This document shows, piece by piece, positions 1-9,400 of a stretch of 50,789 nucleotides of DNA. A program made the translations under genes and the position numbers. The notes beneath the pieces are model-generated. The model was not told the origin of the DNA. It was given only the letters and a program-made list of their open reading frames with translations, and made no database searches. Positions within the stretch are counted from its first letter, which is position 1. Every line of letters starts with the position of its first letter. Origin of the DNA: an uncultured Coriobacteriaceae bacterium (GTDB taxonomy: Bacteria > Actinomycetota > Coriobacteriia > Coriobacteriales > Atopobiaceae). Where the stretch lies: assembly GCA_902793465.1 (NCBI GenBank), contig CADBDT010000033.1, positions 1-50,789 of the forward strand, given 5' to 3'.

Positions 1-499
1 CTTTTTGTCCAAGAACTTCGACTGGGACAACACCGTGGTCGTATCGCCCGACATGGGTCGCGCCAAGGCCGCAAAGAAGCTCGCAGACCACCTTGGCTGC
101 TCGGTGGCCATTGCCCACAAGAGCCGCCCCAAGCACAACGAGGCCGAGGTCATGGGCATAATTGGCGACATTGAGGGCAAGACCTGCATAATTAACGACG
201 ACATGATAGACACCGCCGGCACCCTGTGCGGCTCGCTCAACAAGCTCAAGGACATGGGCGCCGACAAGATCTACGTGTGCGCAACCCACGGCCTGTTTAC
301 CGGCCCTGCCATCGAGCGCCTGGAGCAGGCACCCATCGAGGAATGCGTAATTACGGACTCCGTGCCGTGCACGGTGGCAAACCAGCCTGGCTCCAAGATA
401 AAGATGGTGTCTGTCGCGCGCGAGATGGCCGAGGCAATACATCACGTGTACTGCAACGAGCCCACCACCGAGATCTTTGGCGGAGACCTTAACTTGTAG
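1..499 (+). CDS. prs: Ribose-phosphate pyrophosphokinase, C-terminal part (5' end outside window)
   Basis: Makes PRPP from ribose 5-phosphate and ATP for nucleotide, His and Trp synthesis in the cytoplasm. The reading frame is already open at base 2, so this is the C-terminal half of a gene that starts outside the window. Visible family marks are the VVVSPDMG strand-loop near the start, the RP..NEAEVMGIIGD segment and the PRPP-binding loop NDDMIDTAGT, followed by YVCATHGLFTGPAIERL. A TTG at base 5 happens to be in frame but falls inside the conserved domain, so it is not a start. The stop TAG is at 497-499. A perfect hairpin begins 31 bases later and separates it from pth, which lies on the same strand. 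Identification is secure. Confidence 0.93.
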   Translation, partial: FLSKNFDWDNTVVVSPDMGRAKAAKKLADHLGCSVAIAHKSRPKHNEAEVMGIIGDIEGKTCIINDDMIDTAGTLCGSLNKLKDMGADKIYVCATHGLFTGPAIERLEQAPIEECVITDSVPCTVANQPGSKIKMVSVAREMAEAIHHVYCNEPTTEIFGGDLNL

Positions 500-529
500 G
501 ACGCACGGCAAGCCGAGCTGTTTGGAGCT

Positions 530-606
530 ACCGTGCCGCTAGGGGATACTCCCCATGGGGTACATCACAGATGTACCCCATGGGGAGTATCCCCTAGCGG
601 CACGGT
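530..606. repeat. Family-1 palindrome, short type (prs/pth)
   Basis: The arms 530-566 and 570-606 are perfectly complementary over about 37 bases with a loop of only a few bases. The core is GGGGATACTCCCC on the left and its reverse complement on the right. The element begins 31 bases after the prs stop and ends about 20 bases before the pth ribosome binding site, so it would fold in the leader of pth if the two genes are co-transcribed. No T-run follows it, so it does not look like a classical terminator. Confidence 0.9.
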
Positions 607-639
607 TTGCCACCACGTTTTTTAAGGGAGGATATGCCT

Positions 640-1188
640 ATGGCGGGACAGAAGCCCATACGGATTGTTTGCGGACTGGGGAATCCGGGCGAGGAGTATG
701 CGCTCACGCGGCACAACGCTGGTTTTTGCACGGTGGATGCGCTGGCAGAGCGTTACGGCGCACGATATTGGAAGAGCCAGGCAGGATGTTTGACCGCAAC
801 CGTTCGCGTGGGCGAGCGCGACGTGGTGCTTGCCAAACCTCAGGGGTACATGAACACCTCTGGCGGGCCGTTGTCTAAGCTTGCGCGCGAGCTACGGGTA
901 CGCCCCGAGGAGATACTGGTGGTGCACGACGAGGTGGATTTGCCCGCAGGAGAGGTTCGCACCAAGTTTGGCGGAGGGCTTAACGCGCACAATGGGCTGC
1001 GATCCATAAAGGCAAAGCTCGGCACGGCCGACTTCGCACGCGTACGCGTGGGCATTGGCCGTCCACCTGGAAAAATGAGCGTGGCCGACTGGGCCCTACG
1101 CAAGCTCAAGGGCAGCTTTGCCGAGGAATTCCAGGTTACGTGCCAGCATGCAGCCGACGTAGTGGAAGGCATACTGGCGGACAACTAG
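640..1188 (+). CDS. pth: Peptidyl-tRNA hydrolase
   Basis: Cleaves peptidyl-tRNA released by stalled ribosomes and recycles tRNA. The 182-residue protein has the expected length. Active-site residues by comparison with the E. coli enzyme are N15 in GNPG, H25 in TRHN, N72 in YMN, D97 in VHDEVD and N118 in GGLNAHNGLRS. The start at 640 is preferred because GGGAGG (626-631) sits 8 bases upstream. The in-frame ATG at 634 is only 2 bases from that site, and a more upstream one at 607 overlaps the end of the palindrome. It is downstream of prs on the same strand and convergent with mfd, and a palindrome starts 3 bases after its stop. Identification is secure. Confidence 0.94.
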   Translation: MAGQKPIRIVCGLGNPGEEYALTRHNAGFCTVDALAERYGARYWKSQAGCLTATVRVGERDVVLAKPQGYMNTSGGPLSKLARELRVRPEEILVVHDEVDLPAGEVRTKFGGGLNAHNGLRSIKAKLGTADFARVRVGIGRPPGKMSVADWALRKLKGSFAEEFQVTCQHAADVVEGILADN

Positions 1189-1190
1189 AG

Positions 1191-1272
1191 TGGGGTGCCG
1201 TTTGGGGATACTCCCCCTGCGGTACATTGCACGCAATGTACCGCAGGGGGAGTATCCCCAAACGGCACCCCA
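1191..1272. repeat. Family-1 palindrome, short type (pth/mfd, convergent)
   Basis: The arms 1191-1230 and 1233-1272 are perfectly complementary over 40 bases. The outer part reads GTGCCGTTTGGGG where the 530-606 copy has GTGCCGCTAGGGG, and the right arm carries the matching changes. It lies between the convergent pth and mfd stops (3 bases after pth, 29 from mfd), where it could serve both transcripts. Confidence 0.9.
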
Positions 1273-1301
1273 TTCCGGAGAACCCGCACCTTTGCCACAA
1301 G

Positions 1302-4300
1302 TCACTCCTCTTCGTCGGCACCACCAACGCGCTCCAGAATGCGGAGCGTGGTGGGCAAAAGCTCCGTGGCGTCGCCGCGGAAGGGACACTTGAGCTGGTG
1401 GCTCTTTGCAAAGTACAAAGCGCGATCCGCGCGAAGCTTGGCCGCAACATCTGCGGGCAGCTGTATGCCAGTAAACACCAGGCGCCCGCCCGTTAGCGCA
1501 ACGTTGGTTATGTCCAGTCGCTCGCAGCGAATGCGCACGCGCGTGCGGTCAAAGATGTTGAGCGCAGGCAGCGGCATGCCGCCGTACTCGGCCTCCAGCT
1601 CCTTTTGCAGCGTGTCCACGTCGGCAAGCTCGTTTGCCGCCGCCAAGCGCCTGTACGCCATAACGCGCTTGTCAACGTCGGGAACATACTCCTCTGCCAG
1701 GTAGAAGTCGGCAGACAGGTTTATGACCACCTCGCTGGGCTCGTCGCCCTCCGGAATCTCGCCGCGCGCCTCGGCAACGGCCTGCCCAAGCATCTGGGTA
1801 AACAGGTCGAAGCCCACGCCCGACAGGTTGCCGTGCTGCTCTGCGCCCATAATGGAACCGGCGCCACGAATCTCCAGGTCGCGCATGGCAATGCGCATGC
1901 CGCTGCCTAGGTCTTGCAGCTCTGCCAGCGCGGTAAGGCGCTCGGTAGCCTCGGGGGTAAGGGGCGTGTCGGGATCGAACATAAAGTACGCGTACGCCTG
2001 CTGGCGACCACGCCCCACGCGTCCCTTGAGCTGGTAGAGCTGCGCAAGCCCGAGTCGCTGAGAATCCTCTATTACGAGCGTGTTTGTGTGGGGGTTGTCT
2101 ATGCCGCTCTCTATGATGGTGGTGGCCACGAGCACGTCTACCTCTTGCATCTGGAACTGGAGCATTACCTCCTCCACCTGCGCCGGGCTCATTTGTCCAT
2201 GTGCCACGGCTACGCGCGCCTCGGGTGCGGCCAGGGTCACGCGCTCAACAGCGTCCTCTATGGTATGCACGCGGTTGGACACGTAGTACACCTGCCCGCC
2301 GCGCCCTAGCTCAAGCCGCAGGGCTGCGCTCACCACGTCGGGATCGTACTCCCCCACGTGCACCTTTACCGGCCTGCGGCCGGGTGGTGGGGTAAGAATA
2401 AGGCTCATGTTGCGCACGCCGCTTAGCGCCATTTGCATGGTGCGCGGGATGGGCGTGGCAGAGAGCGTGAGCACGTCCACCTGCTCGCGCATGTTCTTGA
2501 GCTGCTCCTTGTGCTGCACGCCAAAGCGCTGTTCCTCGTCTACGATTACGAGGCCGAGCGCCTTGGGATTAACGTCGGCGGAAAGCAGGCGATGCGTGCC
2601 AATGAGCACGTGCACGTCGCCGGAGGCAAAGTCTGCGAGCGCCTTGCGCTGCTGGGCGGGCGTTACAAAGCGGCTTAGTACCTCCACGCGCAGCCCAAAC
2701 GGAGAAAACCGGTCGAAGAACGTGTCGTAGTGCTGTTGGGCAAGAATGGTAGTGGGACACAGCACCATAACCTGGCGCTCGTCCATGCAGCACTTAAACG
2801 CCGCGCGCAGGGCAACCTCGGTCTTGCCAAAGCCCACGTCGCCGCAAAGCAGGCGGTCCATAGGCTTGGCGGCCTCCATATCGGCCTTAATGTCGTCCAC
2901 GGCAGACTGCTGGTCGGGCGTGAGATCGTAGGTAAAGTTGGCCTCCATGTCTTGCTGCGTGGGGGTGTCGGGCGCGAACGCGTGGCCTTGCACGGCGCTG
3001 CGGCGTGTGTAGAGGTCCACGAGGTCGAAGGCGAGCTTCTTTGCAGACTTGCGCGCCTTGCCCGTGGCACGGCTCCAGTCGGCCGTGTTAAGCCGTGTGA
3101 GGCGCGGACTGCTGCCGTCTGGACCAACATAGCGTGTTATGCGATCCACGCGCTCCAGAGGCACGTAGAGCTTGTCTTCGTTGGCGTATTGCAGCAAAAA
3201 GTAGTCGCGCTCGCGGCCGCTGACTTCCTGGCGAACGATTCCCGTAAACAGCGCAATGCCGTGACGCGCGTGCACCACGTAGTCACCTGGCTTAAAGGGA
3301 AACGTGGTGGTTGTGGGATCTACCCTGCGCGGACGGCGGCGCTTGGTCATACGTGCGGCAAGGTCTCCCACCGAAAAGACCCCCAAGCGGGCGGCGGGAA
3401 CAACCACGCCCGACGGAATGGGATCGTCCACAAAGGTAACCACCCCACGCGAGAGGGGCTCGGACTGACCTTCGCTATTGGCTTGCAGGCGCTCCTCAAA
3501 GGGTATGGACTCATCCAAAAAGCGCATTTCCAGGTGCTTGCGCGCGCTGGGGTCGGGCACGGCAAACACGATGGTCGCGTCGTCGCGCACAAGCTGGCGC
3601 ATACGGCCCAGCAGGCGGCTGTCTTTGCCCGAAATGTTGGGCTGCTGCACGTAGAGCTCGGGTGTGCTGGTCGAGGCAGAAGGCGCTGCTCCGCGCGTGC
3701 GCGCCGCTGCTCGGTTGCGCGCGGCACCACGCGTAGCGCTCGCTCGCATTATGGACGAGAGCGAGATGCGCTGCTGGTTGCCAAAGCCAAACTGCTTTAT
3801 GGGCGTGTACAGCAGATCCAGGTGCTTCTGGTCCATATGAATGGCACCTGCCGCATGCTTGGCGTCGTCGGCTGCGTGCGCGCAGTCGTCCAGCAGCGCG
3901 CGCGGCTCCGACAGCATGACCAGCGTGTTCTTGGCCATGTGATCGGTTGGGGCAGCGGTCTTGCCCCCATAGAGCTCGGCCAGGTAGCGGTCCAGCTGCG
4001 GGGCATTTGCCCGTTGCTGAATAAGCTCAAGGTCGGCCGCAACCTGCTTGTTCTCGCGTGCCTCCCGCGTAAGAGCGCGCGTGGCCCGTGCAATGGTCTC
4101 GTCTGTAAACGCCAGCTCGCGGCACGGCGTAACACACACCTCTTCCAGCTCCGCAATGGTTTGGCCCGTGGCGGCCACCATCTGCCGAATGCGATCGATC
4201 TCGTCGCCAAAGAACTCCATCCGCACCGGTGCGGTGGCCTGCGCGGGAAACACGTCCACCGCGTCGCCATGCACGTGGAAGGTGCCAGGCGCATCCACGG

Positions 4301-4799
4301 CGCCTGCGTCCGCATAACCCATGGCAACAAGCAGCCGGGGCACGTCGTCGAACTCCAGCTCGTCGCCTACGGCAAAGGTTGAGCTACAGAAGTAGCCCGT
4401 ACCTGCGGGCGGCACGCGGCGCATGAGCGAACGTGCCGACGCAACAACCATGCAGGGCTCGCCCGCTGCCAAACGCTCCATTGCGGCGCATCGCGCACCC
4501 ACCACGGAATCGTCTGCCGCCTTGTTTGACCAGGGCCAGTCGGCACGCTGCGGATACCGCAATACAACGTTGTTACCCAGCCACGCTGCCACAGAGCGCG
4601 CCATACGATCTGCCGCTTCCTCCCCCGGCACAACAAGAAGACACGGGCGCGGGTCGTCTGCCCACAGCGACGCAGCCAGCAGCGGACGCGCGCTTTGGGC
4701 CACCCCCACCGATGCGTCTTCGCCCTTGCGCAGGTTGGCAAGAACTTCTCGCATATCCGACACCGATAAGAGCTGGTTGGCAACGTGATCTATGAGCAT
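1302..4799 (-). CDS. mfd: Transcription-repair coupling factor
   Basis: A DNA translocase that removes RNA polymerase stalled at lesions and recruits UvrA. The 1165-residue protein has the full domain series: an N-terminal UvrB-like region, the RNA-polymerase-interacting domain round residue 510 (FKPGDYVVHARHGIALFTGI), the ATPase with Walker A GDVGFGKTE near residue 650 and DEEQRFG near 750, the second RecA fold (QLKGRVGRGRQQAYAYF) and a C-terminal TRCF domain. The start MLIDHVANQ is chosen because AAGGAGA lies 4 bases upstream. An in-frame ATG 17 codons earlier has no such site. It is convergent with pth. No odd residues were seen. Confidence 0.95.
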   Translation of the reverse strand: MLIDHVANQLLSVSDMREVLANLRKGEDASVGVAQSARPLLAASLWADDPRPCLLVVPGEEAADRMARSVAAWLGNNVVLRYPQRADWPWSNKAADDSVVGARCAAMERLAAGEPCMVVASARSLMRRVPPAGTGYFCSSTFAVGDELEFDDVPRLLVAMGYADAGAVDAPGTFHVHGDAVDVFPAQATAPVRMEFFGDEIDRIRQMVAATGQTIAELEEVCVTPCRELAFTDETIARATRALTREARENKQVAADLELIQQRANAPQLDRYLAELYGGKTAAPTDHMAKNTLVMLSEPRALLDDCAHAADDAKHAAGAIHMDQKHLDLLYTPIKQFGFGNQQRISLSSIMRASATRGAARNRAAARTRGAAPSASTSTPELYVQQPNISGKDSRLLGRMRQLVRDDATIVFAVPDPSARKHLEMRFLDESIPFEERLQANSEGQSEPLSRGVVTFVDDPIPSGVVVPAARLGVFSVGDLAARMTKRRRPRRVDPTTTTFPFKPGDYVVHARHGIALFTGIVRQEVSGRERDYFLLQYANEDKLYVPLERVDRITRYVGPDGSSPRLTRLNTADWSRATGKARKSAKKLAFDLVDLYTRRSAVQGHAFAPDTPTQQDMEANFTYDLTPDQQSAVDDIKADMEAAKPMDRLLCGDVGFGKTEVALRAAFKCCMDERQVMVLCPTTILAQQHYDTFFDRFSPFGLRVEVLSRFVTPAQQRKALADFASGDVHVLIGTHRLLSADVNPKALGLVIVDEEQRFGVQHKEQLKNMREQVDVLTLSATPIPRTMQMALSGVRNMSLILTPPPGRRPVKVHVGEYDPDVVSAALRLELGRGGQVYYVSNRVHTIEDAVERVTLAAPEARVAVAHGQMSPAQVEEVMLQFQMQEVDVLVATTIIESGIDNPHTNTLVIEDSQRLGLAQLYQLKGRVGRGRQQAYAYFMFDPDTPLTPEATERLTALAELQDLGSGMRIAMRDLEIRGAGSIMGAEQHGNLSGVGFDLFTQMLGQAVAEARGEIPEGDEPSEVVINLSADFYLAEEYVPDVDKRVMAYRRLAAANELADVDTLQKELEAEYGGMPLPALNIFDRTRVRIRCERLDITNVALTGGRLVFTGIQLPADVAAKLRADRALYFAKSHQLKCPFRGDATELLPTTLRILERVGGADEEE

Positions 4800-4904
4800 G
4801 GTTCTCCTTGGGAGGTTTGACGATAAGCCATTGTACCCGATGGGGCGCATAATATAGGGACGTTCTCGCCCCTAGCATGCTGTCCGAAAGCACGTGATGC
4901 GAGA

Positions 4905-5011
4905 CGTGCCGCTAGGGGATACTCCCCTGCGGGTACATCGCGGATAGTCCGCCTCGTAAAGGAATACCTTACTCGCGATGTACCCGATGGGGAGTATCCC
5001 CTAGCGGCACG
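4905..5011. repeat. Family-1 palindrome, long type (overlaps 3' end of AbiEi-like gene)
   Basis: The arms 4905-4942 and 4974-5011 match except for two adjacent bases, and enclose a 31-base centre. A 20-base motif, TGTCCGAAAGCACGTGATG with a leading C, lies just outside at 4880-4899 and recurs beside two other copies. The right arm encodes the last residues and stop codon of the AbiEi-like gene. Confidence 0.88.
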
Positions 5012-5622
5012 GTGTCGATACGGCCGCGCTCTACAACAGCTGCCATACGCGCCTCGTAAGCGGCCTCCTCCGCAGCATCGGCAAGCGACTCCTCAATGCC
5101 TAGCTGCTCGAGGACGGCTTGGCGCTGGACACTAGACAGCAACTCGCTTTCCTTGCAGGCATGCTCGACCTCCTTCAGCTGTTCCGCCGAGAGCCTGTCC
5201 ATGCACACGGCCAATGCTCTTTCGGGCGACTGGCTTGGTATGCGCCCGAACTCGATGCACACATCGTTACGCGGCGCCTTTTTGAGCTCTATCCAATTTG
5301 GCAACGCACGTCGCACCCGTTGCCCGGTGGCAACGCAAATGGCCCCAGTCCTATACGGCAATAAGTCGCAAAGCATGAGAGCAGACCTCCCAAACACATA
5401 CGACCCCTCCCCCACCACGGCAATCGCCTCGGCAAACCTCGTAAGCCTGGTGGGCGTGTAGTCCGCAAGCCTATACGTACCGTACCCCGTGCGCATGAGC
5501 CTGCCATCCTGACAAAACCGCACGACCTCGTTTGTCCGCAGTCCCAAGTCGGCAGCAATGGACGACGTTACGATGCCATAGTTTTCCAGCGCCTTGCTTC
5601 GCAGTACATCAAAATGCGTCAT
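4969..5622 (-). CDS. AbiEi-like antitoxin/transcriptional regulator (orphan)
   Basis: A 217-residue protein resembling AbiEi-family type IV antitoxins. It has an N-terminal winged-helix segment (LENYGIVTSSIAADLGLRTNEVVRFCQDGRL, then MRTGYGTYRLADY) and a C-terminal part with helix-rich PERALAVCMDRLS and QLKEVEHACKES. Family members repress their own operon and neutralise a nucleotidyltransferase toxin (AbiEii). No AbiEii-like gene is next to it, so the partner is missing or elsewhere. The start MTHFDVL has GGGGAG five bases upstream; an earlier in-frame ATG does not. The last 14 residues (from about TVPLGDTPHRVHRE) and the stop are supplied by the palindrome at 4905-5011, so the original C-terminus was probably replaced when the element inserted. 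The family call is from sequence resemblance only. Confidence 0.7.
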   Translation of the reverse strand: MTHFDVLRSKALENYGIVTSSIAADLGLRTNEVVRFCQDGRLMRTGYGTYRLADYTPTRLTRFAEAIAVVGEGSYVFGRSALMLCDLLPYRTGAICVATGQRVRRALPNWIELKKAPRNDVCIEFGRIPSQSPERALAVCMDRLSAEQLKEVEHACKESELLSSVQRQAVLEQLGIEESLADAAEEAAYEARMAAVVERGRIDTVPLGDTPHRVHRE

Positions 5623-5702
5623 TCGCTCTCCCCACTCCAAATTGGATTCCCTTGTTCCATTGTGCACCAAAAGCATTTGTATGTCAAATTACTTACATTC
5701 CA

Positions 5703-5711
5703 TGCTACAAT
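5703..5711 (+). promoter_or_regulatory. Candidate extended -10 promoter of the small basic membrane peptide
   Basis: TGCTACAAT at 5703-5711 fits an extended -10 element (TGN plus TACAAT). No good -35 is spaced correctly, which extended -10 promoters tolerate. It lies about 60 bases upstream of the ATG at 5770 and is divergent from the AbiEi-like gene. Confidence 0.4.
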
Positions 5712-5769
5712 ACAGCTGGCGGTGACATGTTGGAGTGCTGGGTGGCGCCTCGGAATAGGAGGTGTTCAC

Positions 5770-5922
5770 ATGGATCTACTAACCAGAGTCCTGGAATTGA
5801 TTACGGCAATCATCTGCTGGATCACCGCGAGGGAGCAGTACCGAGCCCAAGCGGAAGCCAGAAAACGGCAACGGGCAAGGAAAAGTCGGAGACAGGCACG
5901 AGAACGGCAAAGTCGAAAATAG
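5770..5922 (+). CDS. Small membrane peptide with very basic tail, hypothetical
   Basis: A 50-residue peptide that I do not recognise. It starts with a hydrophobic stretch (LLTRVLELITAIICWITA, residues 3-20) long enough to sit in a membrane. The remaining 30 residues are almost all Arg, Lys, Gln, Glu and Ala (ARKRQRARKSRRQARERQ). A near-perfect ribosome binding site AGGAGGT (5757-5763) is 6 bases from the ATG and an extended -10 lies further upstream, which argues that it is expressed. It is divergent from the AbiEi-like gene. Small size, one hydrophobic helix and a cationic tail resemble type I toxins or holin-like peptides, but there is no direct evidence of that role. Confidence 0.55.
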   Translation: MDLLTRVLELITAIICWITAREQYRAQAEARKRQRARKSRRQARERQSRK

Positions 5923-5954
5923 TGGCCGATAAGGTCTCGCACACCCATCGGCCA
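5923..5954 (+). terminator. Weak hairpin after the small peptide gene
   Basis: TGGCCGAT (5923-5930) pairs with ATCGGCCA (5947-5954) immediately after the stop codon. There is a 16-base loop and no T-run, so it is only a possible terminator. Confidence 0.25.
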
Positions 5955-6093
5955 TAAAGTAAACGGCGCCGCCCAGGAGGCTTCTGGGCATGTCGCTGCT
6001 ACTATTATAACCACAAGTGGCACTACGGCGTCAAGCGTGAATGTCAGTATGCATACAGTATGGAGCTTTTGGTACATCTGACGTCCCATCTGG

Positions 6094-6393
6094 CACCGTG
6101 CGCACTTCCGGGACCAAGCCTTCCCTACCGTGTACGGTTCCGGCCGATAAGCGCGCACGGTAGGGAGCGTCCCGTCCCAAAAACTGTACACGGCGGCTGG
6201 GGGTGCGCACGGTAGGGACCCGCCCGTCCCAGAACCGTACACGGTACCCCGCGCCTGTTATCGTGTACGATTCCGGAACGTAAGCCTCCCTACCGTGTAC
6301 GGTTCCGGGCGATAACTGCGCACGGTAGGGAGCCGTCCGTCCAATAACTGTACACGGCGGTTGGCACGCGGTCGACAACTGCGCACGGTAGGA
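6094..6393. repeat. Family-2 palindrome array A
   Basis: About 300 bases made of alternating GTGTACGGTT-type and GCGCACGGTAGGGA-type blocks. Two units are clear hairpins: 6122-6132 with 6156-6166 (TCCCTACCGTG/CACGGTAGGGA) and 6286-6297 with 6321-6332, each with a loop of about 23 bases containing TACGGTTCCGG..GATAA. Further single blocks (ACTGTACACGG, GTGCGCACGG) lie between them. The array sits downstream of the GH13-GH77 gene and contains no credible reading frame. Together with 5923-6093, where I see nothing else, it fills the gap. A second array is at 26641-26905. Confidence 0.8.
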
Positions 6394-6423
6394 TGCCGTG
6401 AGGGGATACTCCCCCTCACGGCA
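6394..6423. repeat. Family-1 mini palindrome
   Basis: Only the outer arms are present: TGCCGTGAGGGG (6394-6405), loop ATACTC, then CCCCTCACGGCA (6412-6423). It is 31 bases beyond the GH13-GH77 stop. The flank CCCCACTCCATCATGAG matches, in reverse, the flank of the copy at 50678. This is a shortened form of the element. Confidence 0.8.
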
Positions 6424-6453
6424 CCCCACTCCATCATGAGTATGGTCTGCAGC

Positions 6454-9400
6454 CTACTTCAGTCGCCAGCGGTTGGAATCGATTGCAAGCTGCGAGAGGT
6501 ACGACTTGGCCGCGTTAACGGCATCGCCGTCGGCACGCCAGCTCCAGTTGTTCTCGGCAACGCCGGGGACGTTCATGCGGGCGGAGTCATCCAGCACGAG
6601 GATGTCCTGCAGCGGCATTATTACCACGTTTGCAGAGGAGTCCAGGCAACGCGAAACCAGCTCGCGGTACACGTGCTCGGGGTCGTCCCAGGGCCACTTC
6701 TGCTTAATCCAACCAACGAGCGTCTGCGTGTCGTGCGTGCTGGAGTAGCAGATCTTGCCAGGTGCGGGAGTGTATCCCTGGCGCACGTCCTCGTTTGCAA
6801 ACAGTATGACGTCCATGCCGGGGAAGCCCGTGGAAGCCACCAGAAAGCGCACGGCAGGCGTAATGGTGCCCAGGTCCTCGCCGATAAACGGCAGCTGGCC
6901 AAAGCGCTCCTGCGCCACACGGAAGAGGTCTTGTCCGGGACCGAAGAACCATGCGCCCTCCAGCGCTCCACGCCCGCCAGGAATGTTGTAGTACGACGAG
7001 AAGCCCAGGAAGTGGTCCAGGCGCACGTAGTCGTAGAGCTCCATCATGCGCTCCAGGCGACGCATCCACCAGTCGTAGTTGCGCTCCTTGAGCACGTTCC
7101 ACCTAAACGTGGGGTTGCCCCAAATCTGGCCATCCTTGGCAAAGTCGTCGGGCGGGCAGCCGGCCACGCCTGCGGGGTTACCCTTCTTGTCCAGGGCAAA
7201 TATCTCCTGCTCGGCCCATACGTCGCTGGAGTCGGCACTCACGTACATGGGCATGTCGCCAATTATCTTTATGCCGCGCTCGTTGGCATAGGCGCGCAGC
7301 TCGTCCCACTGCTTTTGGAAGATGTACTGGGAGCGACGGTGCGTCTCCGCATTGCCGTCCACGTTGTCTTCCTCGAGCATGCCCGGCCTGTACGTACGCA
7401 GGTTCTCCGGCCACAGCGGCCAGGGCACGTCGTCGCCAACCGTCTCCTTAATGGCACGGAAGGTAACGTAGGGCTCGAGCCAGTCTGCGTTCTTCTTGCA
7501 GAACTCCGCATAGCCGGGATCGTTCTCCAAGCCCTCCATAAGGTCGTCCAGGTCGTGCTGGAAGCCCTCCATAAGGTAGGGGTTGCCTGCGAAGGCCGAG
7601 AGGCCGGCATAGGGCGAGCCAAACTGGTCTGTGGGGTTAACGGGCAGCACCTGCCAGTAGGTCTGGCCAGCCTCGGCAAGCATGTCTACAAAGCGCTTTG
7701 CGGGCTCGCCAAGCGTTCCCGGCTCGCCGTTGTTGGGCAGGCTCGTAATGTGGCATATAACGCCCATTCCGCGATTCATGGGCTGCTGCAGGCGCTCCTC
7801 CGCGTGGAAGTAGAGCACGGACGTGCCCAGAGGCCACAGGTGCACCTCGCAGCTCTTGCCGTCCTCGCTCACGCGTGGCTTGGCACCTTGCACGATGTCG
7901 TCCACGTCCTGCGCATGCATGGGAACGCTTACGGTGTGCGCGTTCTTAAGGCTTGCGTTGGCCAGCACGCATACCGTGGTGTCGCCCAGCGTGCGCGTGA
8001 AGCCAAAGACGTCGTCGTTGATCGCAAACGGCACGAAGTCGCCGTCCTGGAACACCTCCGGCAACGACTTGCGCACGGCAATGGCGTTGCGATAGATGGT
8101 GCGGCAGTTCTCGTTCTCGTTGCCCCAAGGATACGCGGCGCGATTGTAGGGGTCGGTGTAGCCCTCCATGCCGGCCTCGTCGCCGTAGTACACGCACGGC
8201 ACGCCGGGAAGCGTCATCTGCAGCAAGGCGGCCACCCACAGGCGGCTTACGGCCAGCGAAATCTGGCCCTCGTTCAACCTGTAGTCACGACGCTGCTCGT
8301 CGGTAAAGTCGTCCTTGTTGGGAGCATCGCCCAGCACCGTGAGCACGCGCTCGCGGTCGTGGCTTCCCAGCAGGTTAAGGCTGCAGAGGAACGCCTCGCG
8401 GGGGTAGTTCTCGCACAGCTCCTCAAGGCGGCTGGCAATGTCGTATGCCGTGGTCTTGTTGGTAAGGTAGTCCAGCATCGACGTCCTAAACGGATAGTTC
8501 ATCACGCCGTCCAGCTCGTCGCCCTGCAGGTACTTGCGAAGCTCGCCGTAGCTCACCTTGTTGGTTGCGTCTTCCCACACCTCGCCAATAAGCAGCGCGT
8601 CGGGCTTCTCGGCAAGGGCCGCGGCCTTGATGTCGGCAATAAAGTCGTCGGGCAGCTCGTCGGCAACGTCCAGACGCCATCCAGACGCTCCCAGCCGCAG
8701 CCACGTGCGCACCACGCCGTTTTCGCCACATATGAACTCGCGGTAGTCGGGATTGTGCTCGTCCACGTCGGGAAGGTCGTCCACGCCCCACCAGCACTGG
8801 TACTCGCCGTCGGAGTCGCCGCCAAACTTAAACCACGAGGCATACTTGCTGTCCGCGCTCTGAAACGCTCCCTCCTCGGGGTAGTTTCCGTACTTGTTAA
8901 AGTAGCGGGAGTCGCAGCCGGTGTGGTTAAAGACGCCGTCCAGAATAATGGATATGCCCATTTCCTTGGCCTCGCTGCAAAGGCGGATAAAGGTCTCGCG
9001 ATCGCCCAGCATGGGGTCCACCTGCATGTAGTCGGCCGTGTCGTAGCGATGGTTGCTGGCAGCCTCGAATATGGGGTTGAGGTAGATTACAGAAATACCC
9101 ATGGACTTAAGGTAGCCCAGGCGCTCGCGAATGCCGTCCAGGTTCCCGCCATAGAAGTCCCACGTGGAAATTCGTCCGTACTGGTCCTTTTGGTATACGG
9201 GCTGAGAAGACCAGTCGTGTACGAGCATGCGTGCCGGACCGTTGCGATTCTCGCTAAAGGTGCGCTCCACGAGCTCCTTCCAGTTTGCACCGCGCTCGAA
9301 GCGGTCTGGGAAAATTTGGTACACGATACCGTGCTGGTACCACAGGGGGCGAGTGGCGCGCTTTTCGTACACGGTAATCTGGAAGGAACGGGGTTCCCCG

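Noticed and set aside
530..606. Rho-independent terminator of prs
   Set aside because: Despite the strong stem there is no T-run on either strand, and the same element is found in many other positions.
6094..6393. CRISPR-like array
   Set aside because: The repeats are palindromic blocks of variable spacing without unique spacers of constant length, and no cas genes are near.
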